Source: a virus. Taken from it: a stretch of 20,991 nt of DNA. Position 1 is the first letter of the stretch, and each line of letters opens with the position of its first letter. Below, piece after piece: positions 12,467-20,282 of this stretch. The notes under the pieces were generated by a model. It had not been told where the DNA came from, did not search any database, and was given only the letters and a program-made list of their open reading frames with translations. The stretch covers positions 1 through 20,991 of IMG/VR virus record IMGVR_UViG_3300035660_000098; one strand, written 5' to 3'. Made by a program: the position numbers and the translations under genes.

Positions 12467-12735
12467 ACCGGACCCGGGCGGAGCTGCTGGCGGGCGTCAC
12501 CTGCTCGGAACTGGCGACGCTGCGGGTCCTCGACGGGGTCCGGGCTTTCGGCGAGCGGCGGGCGGATTTGCGGGCGGCGAAATTGGCGATGCACGTAGTT
12601 GCCTGCCTGCGGTCGAGCAAGAGCGGCGTCGTGCACCTGGAGGAGTTCCTCCTGCGGAGCCTGGACGATCCGGAGCCGGAGGAGCGGAACTTCGACACGC
12701 CTGAGCGGTTCGACGCCCAGGCGGGTTTGGTCTGA
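12098..12735 (+). CDS. Tail chaperone frameshift fusion, gpGT-like
   Basis: A -1 shift at A AAA AAC (12409-12415) joins residues 1-106 of the short form to a second frame read from 12415 to the stop at 12733-12735. The fusion has 212 residues. The second part reads as a real protein: DPARAQEWRIALGLNRTRAE, then a leucine-rich helical middle (SELATLRVLDGVRAFGERRA) and an acidic tail. It has no start codon near its beginning and no RBS, so the shift is the only evident way to make it. In lambda, gpGT is made by the same -1 strategy, and both forms are needed for tail assembly. Only its efficiency is unknown. Confidence 0.82.
12409..12415 (+). promoter_or_regulatory. -1 ribosomal frameshift site A AAA AAC
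   Basis: In the chaperone frame the codons are CTA AAA AAC, giving the slippery X XXY YYZ heptamer. Downstream, CCGCCCG (12428-12434) can pair with CGGGCGG (12475-12481), and GGCG AAT CGCC forms a small hairpin between them. These could act as the stimulator, though the first stem begins 12 bases after the site, a little far. Confidence 0.75.
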
Positions 12736-12769
12736 AATCAAAAATCAACAATCATAAATCATAAATCAC
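12735..12769 (+). repeat. Heptanucleotide repeat tract, 5 units, abutting tape measure ATG
   Basis: AAATCAA, AAATCAA, CAATCAT, AAATCAT, AAATCAC. The first base is the last base of the frameshift product's TGA, and the last base directly precedes the tape measure ATG. The spacer therefore consists of repeat only, with no Shine-Dalgarno sequence. Confidence 0.9.
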
Positions 12770-14968
12770 ATGGCCGACACCTGGCAAAAATCCGGCATCG
12801 AGTACATCGTCAAGGACTCCACGCGCACGGGCGTAGCGGGCGTGCAGAAGAGTTTGCAGACCCTCGAAAAGACCGCCCAGGGCGTCAGCAAGATGCTGGG
12901 CACGGCCCTGGCGGTCGGCGTCGGCTACGTGGGAATCTCCAAGCTGGTCAGCGGCTATCAGGAGGTGGCCCAATCGATCAGCGACACGGCCAAAGCGGCG
13001 GACATCCTCCAGATCTCGACGGAGAGCATGAGCGGCCTCAAGTACGTGGCGGAGCAGTCGGAGGTCGCGGGGGCCTCGATGGTCACGTTCCTGGAGCGGC
13101 TGACCCGATTCGGAGCGGAGGCGGCCCAGGGTACGGAGGCGGCGCGAATCGGCCTGCAGCAACTGGGACTCAGCGCCAAAGAGTTGAGCGAGACCAGTCC
13201 TGATCAGGCGATTCGCAAGCTGGCGGACGCCTTCCAGACGATCCCCAACGCCTCGGACCAGATGCGGCTCGCGTTCGACATCTTCGGCCGGGGCGGCGCC
13301 GAGATGCTAAAGGTCCTGCGTCTCGGCAGTGCCGGGATCGATGAGATGATGGTCCGGGGCCAGAAGTTGGGCGGGGTCTTGACCGAAGTGGACGCGGCCC
13401 TGGCGCACCAGGCGGAAGTCGCCTTGAAGGAACTCCGCACGATTAAGAAGGCGATCCAGGACCAGCTCGTGGTGCAGGTGGCTCCCTATATCGCGGCGTT
13501 GGCGGGCCGTCTTGCGGACGCGGCGGCGGCCGGCGGCGGGTTCGGCGAGACGGTGACGAGTGCGATGGAATCCGTCGCGGTCGCGGCGGGCAAAGTGCTG
13601 GATATCCTCATCAAGATCGAGAACATCAAGAACTCGGTGGCCCTGCGCGCTTACGACGCCGCCTTTAAGAAGGATGTCTTCGATACCACCAAAGAGGTCT
13701 ACGCGGACCAGATGAAGCGGGAGGGGAAACAGCCTTGGAGCCTGCTGGGCAAGGGCGGGGTGAGGTACGAGAACCGCTGGGCCCAGGCGGAGGAGATCGT
13801 CCGCAAAGACCGGACTCCCGCCTACGAGGCGGGCCGGGCCCCGCTGGTGCAGGAGGCGAGCAACGCCGAGCAAACCAAGACCTATTTCGCTCAACTTCGC
13901 CAGCGGGCCCAGGGGATCCGTGAGCAGGCGGAGACGGAGGCCCGGATCAAGGAATACGGCCGCAGCCCGATGGCAGTTTCGAATCCAGCGGGAGTGATGC
14001 CGACGGAGCAGGAGATCAAAGACGCCGAGCAGGCCATCCAAGAAGAAGAGCGAGCGGTCCGGCGGGCGGCGGAGGGGATGCAGCGGCTCCGGGACCGGGT
14101 CTCGGAGATGGACGCCGCGACGGAGACGGAGATCGAGGTGGTGCGGCGGGCGGGGGACGCCCACGGCAAATTGGGCGAGATCGTGCGTTACGAGATGACG
14201 GTCCGCGAAGCCTATGGGGATAGTGTCGATGAGGTGACGCGGCGCTTGGAGAATCATCGCCGCGCGCTGGAGCTCCTGTCCCGGGTCGAGTTTTCGAACC
14301 GGTCGCTCGATGACCTGGGCCAGACCTTGACGGACATCGCGTTCGACTTCAAGAACGCCAGCCAGTACGCGGAGCAGTTTTTCAACACCCTCGCCCGCCG
14401 CGCGACCAACGAATTTATCATGCAGCCCTTCATGGATGCGATCAAGCCGGGCGTCGCCTCGCTCTTTGCCGGCGGCGGTCGTCAAAGTTACGGCAGTCTC
14501 GATACCTCCGTCGGCTCGAATTATCAGGCGCAGTCTGATTTCTACGGCTATAGCGCCGAGGTCCATCACGCGGGCGGCGGGGTTGGGGATGCTGGTCAGA
14601 CCCGCTATCTGCCCGTGGGCGCTGCCGATCGCTATCTCGCTTCGAACGAGCGGCTGATCGTGGCGCGGGTGGGCGAGGAGGTCCTGACCGAGCAGGAATC
14701 CCGCCGCCAGCGCGTCGCCGTCTATCATGGCGGGGGCATCGTCGGCGGCTCGGCCGAGGCGGCCAGTGTCCCGGCATCGGGCGGTGCCGCGGGCCGGCCG
14801 GACAAAGTCGAGGTCCGGATCAGCAACCCGCCGGGCAGTCCGCTGGAGGCGACGGGCGCCCAGATCTCCTTCGACGGTCCCACGATGATCGTCGGCGTGA
14901 TCCTCGACAACATCCGGCGGGGCGGCGTGATGCGGGACCAGATCCGCATGACGGCGCGGGGGGGGTAG
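12770..14968 (+). CDS. Tail tape measure protein, gpH-like
   Basis: A 732-residue protein that sets tail length and is later released into the cell with the DNA. A hydrophobic stretch lies near 40-60 (GTALAVGVGYVGISKLVSGY). A lambda-type DIFGRGGAEMLKVL motif sits near 165. A coiled-coil-like, Glu/Arg-rich region spans about 410-460. The C-terminal part has the usual short motifs HHAGGGVG (about 598), then NERLIVARVGEEVLTEQE and YHGGGIVGG (about 651). At about 0.15 nm per residue the tail would be near 110 nm, an estimate only. The ATG has no Shine-Dalgarno; the heptanucleotide tract abuts it. Confidence 0.92.
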   Translation: MADTWQKSGIEYIVKDSTRTGVAGVQKSLQTLEKTAQGVSKMLGTALAVGVGYVGISKLVSGYQEVAQSISDTAKAADILQISTESMSGLKYVAEQSEVAGASMVTFLERLTRFGAEAAQGTEAARIGLQQLGLSAKELSETSPDQAIRKLADAFQTIPNASDQMRLAFDIFGRGGAEMLKVLRLGSAGIDEMMVRGQKLGGVLTEVDAALAHQAEVALKELRTIKKAIQDQLVVQVAPYIAALAGRLADAAAAGGGFGETVTSAMESVAVAAGKVLDILIKIENIKNSVALRAYDAAFKKDVFDTTKEVYADQMKREGKQPWSLLGKGGVRYENRWAQAEEIVRKDRTPAYEAGRAPLVQEASNAEQTKTYFAQLRQRAQGIREQAETEARIKEYGRSPMAVSNPAGVMPTEQEIKDAEQAIQEEERAVRRAAEGMQRLRDRVSEMDAATETEIEVVRRAGDAHGKLGEIVRYEMTVREAYGDSVDEVTRRLENHRRALELLSRVEFSNRSLDDLGQTLTDIAFDFKNASQYAEQFFNTLARRATNEFIMQPFMDAIKPGVASLFAGGGRQSYGSLDTSVGSNYQAQSDFYGYSAEVHHAGGGVGDAGQTRYLPVGAADRYLASNERLIVARVGEEVLTEQESRRQRVAVYHGGGIVGGSAEAASVPASGGAAGRPDKVEVRISNPPGSPLEATGAQISFDGPTMIVGVILDNIRRGGVMRDQIRMTARGG

Positions 14969-14970
14969 GC

Positions 14971-15005
14971 GATTTATGATTTACGATTTACGATTTACGA
15001 TTGAG
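14971..15005 (+). repeat. Heptanucleotide repeat tract, 5 units
   Basis: GATTTAT, GATTTAC, GATTTAC, GATTTAC, GATTGAG in exact tandem, beginning 2 bases after the tape measure stop. The last, diverged unit supplies part of the GAGGGAAG ribosome-binding site of the next gene. Confidence 0.85.
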
Positions 15006-15016
15006 GGAAGATGCTG

Positions 15017-15559
15017 ATGTCGTCCAGCTCGATTTCATCCAGCCTTTCATCTAGCTCGCTCAGCTCCCTGTCGGTCTCCTCGTCGTCGCTCAGTTCATCG
15101 AGCTCAGCCTCCGTCAGCTCTTCCTCCTCGCTATCCTCCAGCTCCAGCAGCAGTTGCGGCCTGGATTTTCCGGAATTGATGAGGGCCTCGGCTCGGGGCT
15201 TTCCCCAGGAGTTCGTGATCGACCCGGGCGTGGCTGCGGCCCAATTGGGCAATGGCCGCACCCGCACCCGCCGCGAGTGGCAAGACGCCTTTCGCGGCTG
15301 GCGGGACCGGCTCATCAATTGCAGTACGGCCGATTACGCCATTTTCGAGACCTTCTATCGGGTCACCGCCCATCGCAGCGTGCGGCCGTTCACATGGACC
15401 AATCCCCGGACGCAGGAGCGGGTCCTGGTCCGCTTCTGGTTTCGGGAGCCGCCGCGCTGGCAGCGGGTCGTGGACCATCAGATCGAGTGGGCAGTGGATT
15501 TCACGCTGGCCGAATGCGCCGGGGCGACGGGCACCGGCTATGGAGGCGCGGATGTGTGA
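15017..15559 (+). CDS. Minor tail protein, gpM-like, with N-terminal polyserine
   Basis: A 180-residue protein. Residues about 2-47 are nearly all serine with scattered Leu, Val, Ile and Ala. The remaining part reads like tail-tip protein M: TRTRREWQDAFRGWRD, then YAIFETFYRV, FTWTNPRTQERVLVRFW, a PP-R-W turn and VDFTLAEC. Position directly after the tape measure agrees (lambda H-M order). I chose ATG 15017 rather than 15011 because GAGGGAAG then has a 6-base spacing. It is the only protein here with the serine segment at the N-terminus, so the site of the segment has moved or was gained independently. Confidence 0.78.
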   Translation: MSSSSISSSLSSSSLSSLSVSSSSLSSSSSASVSSSSSLSSSSSSSCGLDFPELMRASARGFPQEFVIDPGVAAAQLGNGRTRTRREWQDAFRGWRDRLINCSTADYAIFETFYRVTAHRSVRPFTWTNPRTQERVLVRFWFREPPRWQRVVDHQIEWAVDFTLAECAGATGTGYGGADV

Positions 15560-15650
15560 TATTTGATGTGTGATGTTTGATTGAATTGGAGGCGGGCGTG
15601 CCCGCAAGAGTCTTGAAATCAAAAATCAAAAATCAAAAATCAAACATACC
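15551..15650 (+). repeat. Composite repeat: two opposed heptamer tracts around two palindromes
   Basis: A GATGTGT/GATGTTT-type tract (15551-15585, five units) is followed by the palindrome GCGGGC GT GCCCGC (15592-15605), the palindrome CAAGA G TCTTG, and four AAATCAA units (15616-15643). The two heptamer tracts are in opposite orientation, so the element is an inverted repeat overall. The left tract includes the stop codon of the gpM-like gene; the right ends 7 bases before the next ATG. A near copy lies at 20170-20277, with an additional partial copy after it. Confidence 0.85.
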
Positions 15651-16496
15651 ATGAAGCAGATCCCGGACCTCATTCTGCGGCGGCTGAAAGAGCTGGAGAC
15701 AACGGAGCCGTTCGTCGCCCTCCTGGACGTGGCGATCAACGACATCGCCGATACCCACATCCGCCTGGCCCGCAATACCCGGACGATCACGTTCGGCGGG
15801 GTAGACTACGTGCCCGCCGCCTTCGACATGCAGGTCCTGGGCGTCACGAAGAGGGAGGGGATTCCGCAGTTCGACCTGGCGATCAGCGACGTAGAGGAGC
15901 GGCTGCGGCCCTCGCTCTATGCGACGAACTATTTCCGGGGTGCGACCCTGACGATCGCGATTGTCATGCCGGACGCCCTCGCCGTCTATTACCAGGACCT
16001 GATCACGGAGTACAGCATTCTCAAAGCCCGGCCGCAAGCGGAGTGGGTCTATCTGACGATCGGCGGGCCGGACCTATTGCGGAAGCGGTTCCCATGTGGC
16101 CGATTCTTTGCGGACCTCTGCGAGTACCGGTTCGGGACCGATCCCCGCTGTCCCTACGTCCCGATGGCGGTCGATGCGGTCGGTCACGCCGCGGCCGGCC
16201 GGGTCACGGTCACGGCGGCCGGCCACGCGTTCGAGACGGACGATCAGGTGACACTGGCCGGAATCGTGGGGATTACCCCGTCCCTGACGGGCAACTACGT
16301 AGTGGAAAAGCATGATGCCAACAGCTTCCACCTCGACAGCACCGACGGCGCTAATTACGCCGGGGCCTATACGGGCGGCGGCACGGCGGGTTTCACGATC
16401 TGCGAGCGGAACCTGGACGCCTGCCGAAAACGGGCCGCGACGCTGCACTTCTGGGGCTGCGTGGGCCTCCGCAATCGCGTGGCCCGACTGGCTTGA
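15651..16496 (+). CDS. Minor tail protein, gpL-like, with an inserted domain
   Basis: A tail-tip protein of 281 residues. Lambda gpL holds an Fe-S cluster through four cysteines. Here cysteines C149, C157 and C167 (FPCGRFFADLCEYRF and DPRCPY) and C251 and C258 (ICERNLDACRKRA) give the same order. Between C167 and C251 lies an extra beta domain (about 180-247) with GHAFETDDQVTLAGI, then YVVEKHDANSFHLDSTDG. It resembles the FCCH-like modules often seen in phage tail proteins. The N-terminal 140 residues match the gpL beta barrel (ITFGGVDYVPAAFDMQ). No Shine-Dalgarno is present; a heptanucleotide tract precedes the start. The gene overlaps the next by its stop if TTG 16493 is used. Confidence 0.82.
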   Translation: MKQIPDLILRRLKELETTEPFVALLDVAINDIADTHIRLARNTRTITFGGVDYVPAAFDMQVLGVTKREGIPQFDLAISDVEERLRPSLYATNYFRGATLTIAIVMPDALAVYYQDLITEYSILKARPQAEWVYLTIGGPDLLRKRFPCGRFFADLCEYRFGTDPRCPYVPMAVDAVGHAAAGRVTVTAAGHAFETDDQVTLAGIVGITPSLTGNYVVEKHDANSFHLDSTDGANYAGAYTGGGTAGFTICERNLDACRKRAATLHFWGCVGLRNRVARLA

Positions 16497-16498
16497 AA

Positions 16499-19400
16499 AT
16501 GATAAATCAAACATCGAACATCAAAAATCAAACTTCCGGCAATTGCTGGCGGCTCGTTCAAGCGACCCGTCAGGCGGCCGGTCTCGCCATGCCGGATCAG
16601 TTGCCGTGGTTGGCCGGTCTCGTGCGCGGCCCGGCCGGACCCGCCCGCTTCGTCCGTCTCGCCGCCCCGCAGACCTACGCCATCGTCGCGATCCGGATGG
16701 GGGAATACGTCACGCACCTCGGCGTGGTGCTCTCACCGCAGGAGTTCCTCCACGCGACGGACGCGGGACCACGGGTGGAGCGGATCGAGGCGTGGGCCCC
16801 CCGGATCGAGGGCTTCTACGAGTTCGCGTACCCCGCCCTCCCGCCCGGCCGTGAGGAAAGCGGCGCCGTGCCGGGGTCCCTGACGATCCTCACGAATCCC
16901 CTGACCGGCGCCACGCGGGCCGCGGCTGGTCCTGCCGCGGGCCGCAGTATCGCCGAATGGTTGGCCCAGGAAGGCGTCCCGGCGGCGGCCTGCCTCTTGA
17001 ATGGGGAGCCGTTGGGACCGAAGGAATGGTCCTATCGTCCCCGGCCCGGGGACCGCGTGCAGGTGATCGTTCTCGTGGGCAAGGACACGCAGATGATGGG
17101 CATGATCCTGATGGTGATGCTCGCCGTCGTGTCCTACGGAGTTGGGGGCTATGTCGGCGGGGCAGCGGGCCTTGGTTGGGGTCAGGGTTGGGGTGCGGCG
17201 GCCGCCGCCGGCATTATGATCGGCGGGTCGCTGCTGCTGAATACCCTGCTCGCCCCCGGCGCCCCGGACGCGGCCCAGGCCCGGCAGGCGCAATGGAGCG
17301 ATCAGACCATCCAGGCCCAGGGCGGGGCGGTCCCGAAAATCTATGGCGACGTGCGGGTCCACGGCAACATCATCGGCCATTACAGTGAGTTGGGAGCCGT
17401 GACCACCCGGGGCCTGCAACCAGCCTGGTGGATTGCCATCGAAGAGGGTTGGCGGCAATTCTTTAATTTGACTAATCCAGAATTGAATACCCCTATCACG
17501 GCGACGCCGGTCAAATTGAGCACGCAGCACCTCCGGAATGTCCTGATCTGTTTCGGGGAAGGCCCCATCGGCAGTTTCGACGTGTCCTCGCTCCGAATCA
17601 ACGACCAATCGATTACCGACCTGGCCGGCGTGGCCGTCGAATATCGCAACGGCACGCTCGAACAGACGGCAATGAGCAAGTTCAACACGGAGACCCCGAT
17701 CGAATTCTTCGCCGGCTACGTGCTGCCCTATGACACCAATGTCCGGACGTACACCCTGCCGGGCACCGGCTACGATGACGCCGAGGTGACGGTCGTCTAT
17801 ACGAACGGCATCTGGAGCATGGACCAAAGCGAGCTGGTTCCGCAGCGGGTGGTGCTCAAGGTCGAGGTTGGGGACGCGGTGGGGAATACGTGGCAAACGC
17901 TCTTTGCCGGGTTCGTGTGGGGCGAGACGACGAATCCCCTGCGCGTCGTTTACCGCGCCTCCACGACCTACGAGGGCGGAGCGCCCCTGGCCATCACGCG
18001 GGCGATGCAGCCCCGCTTTCGGGTGACGCGGATCGAGCCGAGTTATCAGGGCACCACCTGGGGCGGCGACTGCATGATCGGCGAGGTCCGGGGCATCCTG
18101 AACGAGGTCTTCGAGCATCCGGGCAAGGTCCTCATGCAGATCTCCGCCCTGCCCTCCGATCTGCTCTCCGGCTCGCTTGACGTCAGTATCGTGGTTCACG
18201 GCTCCATTCTGCAGCGTTGGGATGCGGCGGCCAACCCGCCGGCCTGGGTGCTGGACGCGGTCAAGCCGCAGAACCCCGCCTGGATCGATTATGACATCCT
18301 GACGTATCCGCTCATCAGCGGCGATGGGATAGGGACACCCTACGCCGTCGAGGAGTATCGGGGCGTCGATCCGGACACGATCGATCTGACGGGTTTCCTG
18401 GCCACGGAGGTCCTGGCGGATGGCCAGGTCCCGGACGGCCTGGGCGGCGCCGGACTGGAGAATCGGATCGAGATCGACACCGTCTTCGGGGAGACGGGCA
18501 ACGTGTATGACGCGGTCCGGCGGATCGGGGTGACGGGCCGGGCGGGCCTCGACCTGCGGGGCAATCAGGTGGGGCTCTGGTGCGACGACGCCCGCGTGCC
18601 TTGCGGCCTGTTCGGCGACGGCAATTGGCTGAAGGACTCCTGGGAGCCGGACCCGATCCCGCAGGCGGACCGGGCGGCGGAGCTGGAGATCGTCTATTAC
18701 GACCAGGATAACGGGGATGAGCAAACGCCGATCCTGGTGCCGGACCTGGAGATCGAGACGACGAACCGGTCAGCGATCGATTGCCGGGGCACCCGGCGGC
18801 GGAGCGAGGCCTGGCGGACGGGCCGGTACAATCTCGCCCGCAATCGCCTGCTGGATCTCGCGGGCCGGTTCGCGACGGACATCGACGGCATCATTTACGA
18901 GCCGGGGGACGTGCTCTATATCCAGTTGCCCGGCCGGTCCTGGGGCGGCCGCTTGGCGGCGGTGGATTCCGGGGCGGATACGGTCACGCTGGACCAAGAC
19001 GTCCGGACGTCCGCCGGCGCTTGTCTGATCGTCCAAGTCCGCGATTCCGTGACGGGCGGGCAGGCGGCCGGCTATCGGCTGGTGGCGTCGCTCGCCGGGC
19101 GGGTCGTCAGTTTCGCGGGCGCCTGGATTTTCCCGGCGGGCGTGACGGCGGCGGCGGCGGCGGATGACGCCTATCTGTTCGGTCCCGCCGCGATCCTGAC
19201 CGACACCTTCGAGGTGATGGAGGTCCAGCCGCAGGCGCACCTGCAATTCGGGATCTCGGTGATCCGCTACGCCGCCGGGGTGTACACGGCGGATGATGAA
19301 GAGTCGGGGATCTCGATCGATTCCGGCGTGGCGGTCGATCCGCCCACGGCCGGACCGCCGCGGCCGCCGACGCCGGCCCAAATGGCCGCCCTGCTGCCGC

Positions 19401-20167
19401 CGGGCGCCTTAGCGCCGCCGCCCAGCCGGGGTCTGCGCGTCTCCGCCCTCGACGTGACGGGCGATGGCGACGATACGATCTCCTGGCTCGCCGGCAGCAT
19501 CTCCTACGCGGGCTACGTCTATCCGATCGTCGCCGGCGCCACGACGGATAAATACGTCTGGTTCGATCCCGGCGCCGTGGACCCCTTGACCCTGAAAACC
19601 GGTGCGACCTGGCCCGCCGATCCCGACATCTACAAGATGTTCATCAACGTTGCCGGCCAGCCGGTGGCGCTCTACGGCCAGCAGGTGGTCGGCGAGGACC
19701 CGGCCGGCGTCCTGCCGCTCTTGGTCGATGGCTCCCGGGTCGCGGCCAAATTGGGGATCACCGGCCACGCCTGGTTCGACGCCGAGTATGACAACGGCAA
19801 TTCCGGCGCGGCTAAGACGATCGACTGGCACAACGGCAATAAGCAGCTCCTGACCCTGACCGCGAGCTGCAATTTGACGTTCACCAATCCGGACGGCGCG
19901 GCGAACCTGGTCCTGCGGCTGATCCAGGGCGGCGCGGGCGGCTACACGCTGACCTTGCCCCCGAGCACCTATATCGTGGGCGGGACGGCCTTGACCTTGA
20001 GCGCGGCGGTCGGAGCCGAGGACATTCTGACCCTCTATTACCCCGGCGGCGGCAAGGGCTACCGGGTGGTGGCGGCGGCCTCGCAGCAATTGTCCAGCTC
20101 ATCGAGCACGTCGTCGTCGTCGTCATCCTCATCGGAATCGTCGTCCAGCTCCTCGGGAGGGGCATAG
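16499..20167 (+). CDS. Fused tail-tip protein: NlpC/P60 (K) + I + J (host specificity)
   Basis: A 1222-residue fusion. Residues about 14-110 look like an NlpC/P60 cysteine peptidase (lambda gpK C-domain): C16 in GNCWRLV, H73 in THLGVVL and H85 in FLHA. Residues about 125-195 match the ubiquitin-like gpI tail assembly protein (SIAEWLAQEGVPAAACLLNG). A hydrophobic Gly/Ala/Met stretch follows (about 198-250). From about 268 the gpJ core begins with QAQGGAVPKIYGDVRVHG. Near the end a beta module (KTIDWHNGNKQLLTLTASCN) is followed by polyserine (about 1198-1219). Because C16 must be kept, the start is ATG 16499 or TTG 16493. The first ~11 residues come from a heptanucleotide tract. No Shine-Dalgarno is present. 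The protein carries receptor binding. Confidence 0.85.
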   Translation: MINQTSNIKNQTSGNCWRLVQATRQAAGLAMPDQLPWLAGLVRGPAGPARFVRLAAPQTYAIVAIRMGEYVTHLGVVLSPQEFLHATDAGPRVERIEAWAPRIEGFYEFAYPALPPGREESGAVPGSLTILTNPLTGATRAAAGPAAGRSIAEWLAQEGVPAAACLLNGEPLGPKEWSYRPRPGDRVQVIVLVGKDTQMMGMILMVMLAVVSYGVGGYVGGAAGLGWGQGWGAAAAAGIMIGGSLLLNTLLAPGAPDAAQARQAQWSDQTIQAQGGAVPKIYGDVRVHGNIIGHYSELGAVTTRGLQPAWWIAIEEGWRQFFNLTNPELNTPITATPVKLSTQHLRNVLICFGEGPIGSFDVSSLRINDQSITDLAGVAVEYRNGTLEQTAMSKFNTETPIEFFAGYVLPYDTNVRTYTLPGTGYDDAEVTVVYTNGIWSMDQSELVPQRVVLKVEVGDAVGNTWQTLFAGFVWGETTNPLRVVYRASTTYEGGAPLAITRAMQPRFRVTRIEPSYQGTTWGGDCMIGEVRGILNEVFEHPGKVLMQISALPSDLLSGSLDVSIVVHGSILQRWDAAANPPAWVLDAVKPQNPAWIDYDILTYPLISGDGIGTPYAVEEYRGVDPDTIDLTGFLATEVLADGQVPDGLGGAGLENRIEIDTVFGETGNVYDAVRRIGVTGRAGLDLRGNQVGLWCDDARVPCGLFGDGNWLKDSWEPDPIPQADRAAELEIVYYDQDNGDEQTPILVPDLEIETTNRSAIDCRGTRRRSEAWRTGRYNLARNRLLDLAGRFATDIDGIIYEPGDVLYIQLPGRSWGGRLAAVDSGADTVTLDQDVRTSAGACLIVQVRDSVTGGQAAGYRLVASLAGRVVSFAGAWIFPAGVTAAAAADDAYLFGPAAILTDTFEVMEVQPQAHLQFGISVIRYAAGVYTADDEESGISIDSGVAVDPPTAGPPRPPTPAQMAALLPPGALAPPPSRGLRVSALDVTGDGDDTISWLAGSISYAGYVYPIVAGATTDKYVWFDPGAVDPLTLKTGATWPADPDIYKMFINVAGQPVALYGQQVVGEDPAGVLPLLVDGSRVAAKLGITGHAWFDAEYDNGNSGAAKTIDWHNGNKQLLTLTASCNLTFTNPDGAANLVLRLIQGGAGGYTLTLPPSTYIVGGTALTLSAAVGAEDILTLYYPGGGKGYRVVAAASQQLSSSSSTSSSSSSSSESSSSSSGGA
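16504..16531 (+). repeat. Heptanucleotide tract within the K-I-J N-terminus, 4 units
   Basis: AAATCAA, ACATCGA, ACATCAA, AAATCAA, translated as part of MINQTSNIKNQTS. This is a spacer tract that became coding, or a gene start that lies upstream of it because the catalytic cysteine follows immediately. Confidence 0.75.
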
Positions 20168-20169
20168 TG

Positions 20170-20277
20170 GATGTGTGAAGTGTGATGTTCGAAGTGTGAT
20201 GTTTGATTGAGGTTGGAGGCGGGCGTGCCCGCAAGAGTCTTGAAATCAACAATCAAAAATCAGAAATCAAAGATCAC
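20170..20277 (+). repeat. Composite repeat, second copy
   Basis: Six GATGTGT-type units (20170-20211), GCGGGC GT GCCCGC (20219-20232), CAAGAGTCTTG, then five AAATCAA-type units (20243-20277). It matches the element at 15551-15650 in order and orientation. Together they flank the L and K-I-J genes as direct copies. Confidence 0.85.
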
Positions 20278-20282
20278 AAAAT

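Noticed and set aside
12444-12704. 86-residue + strand ORF after the chaperone
   Set aside because: It is in a different frame from the -1 extension, rich in Gly/Arg/Pro, and shows no protein-like pattern.
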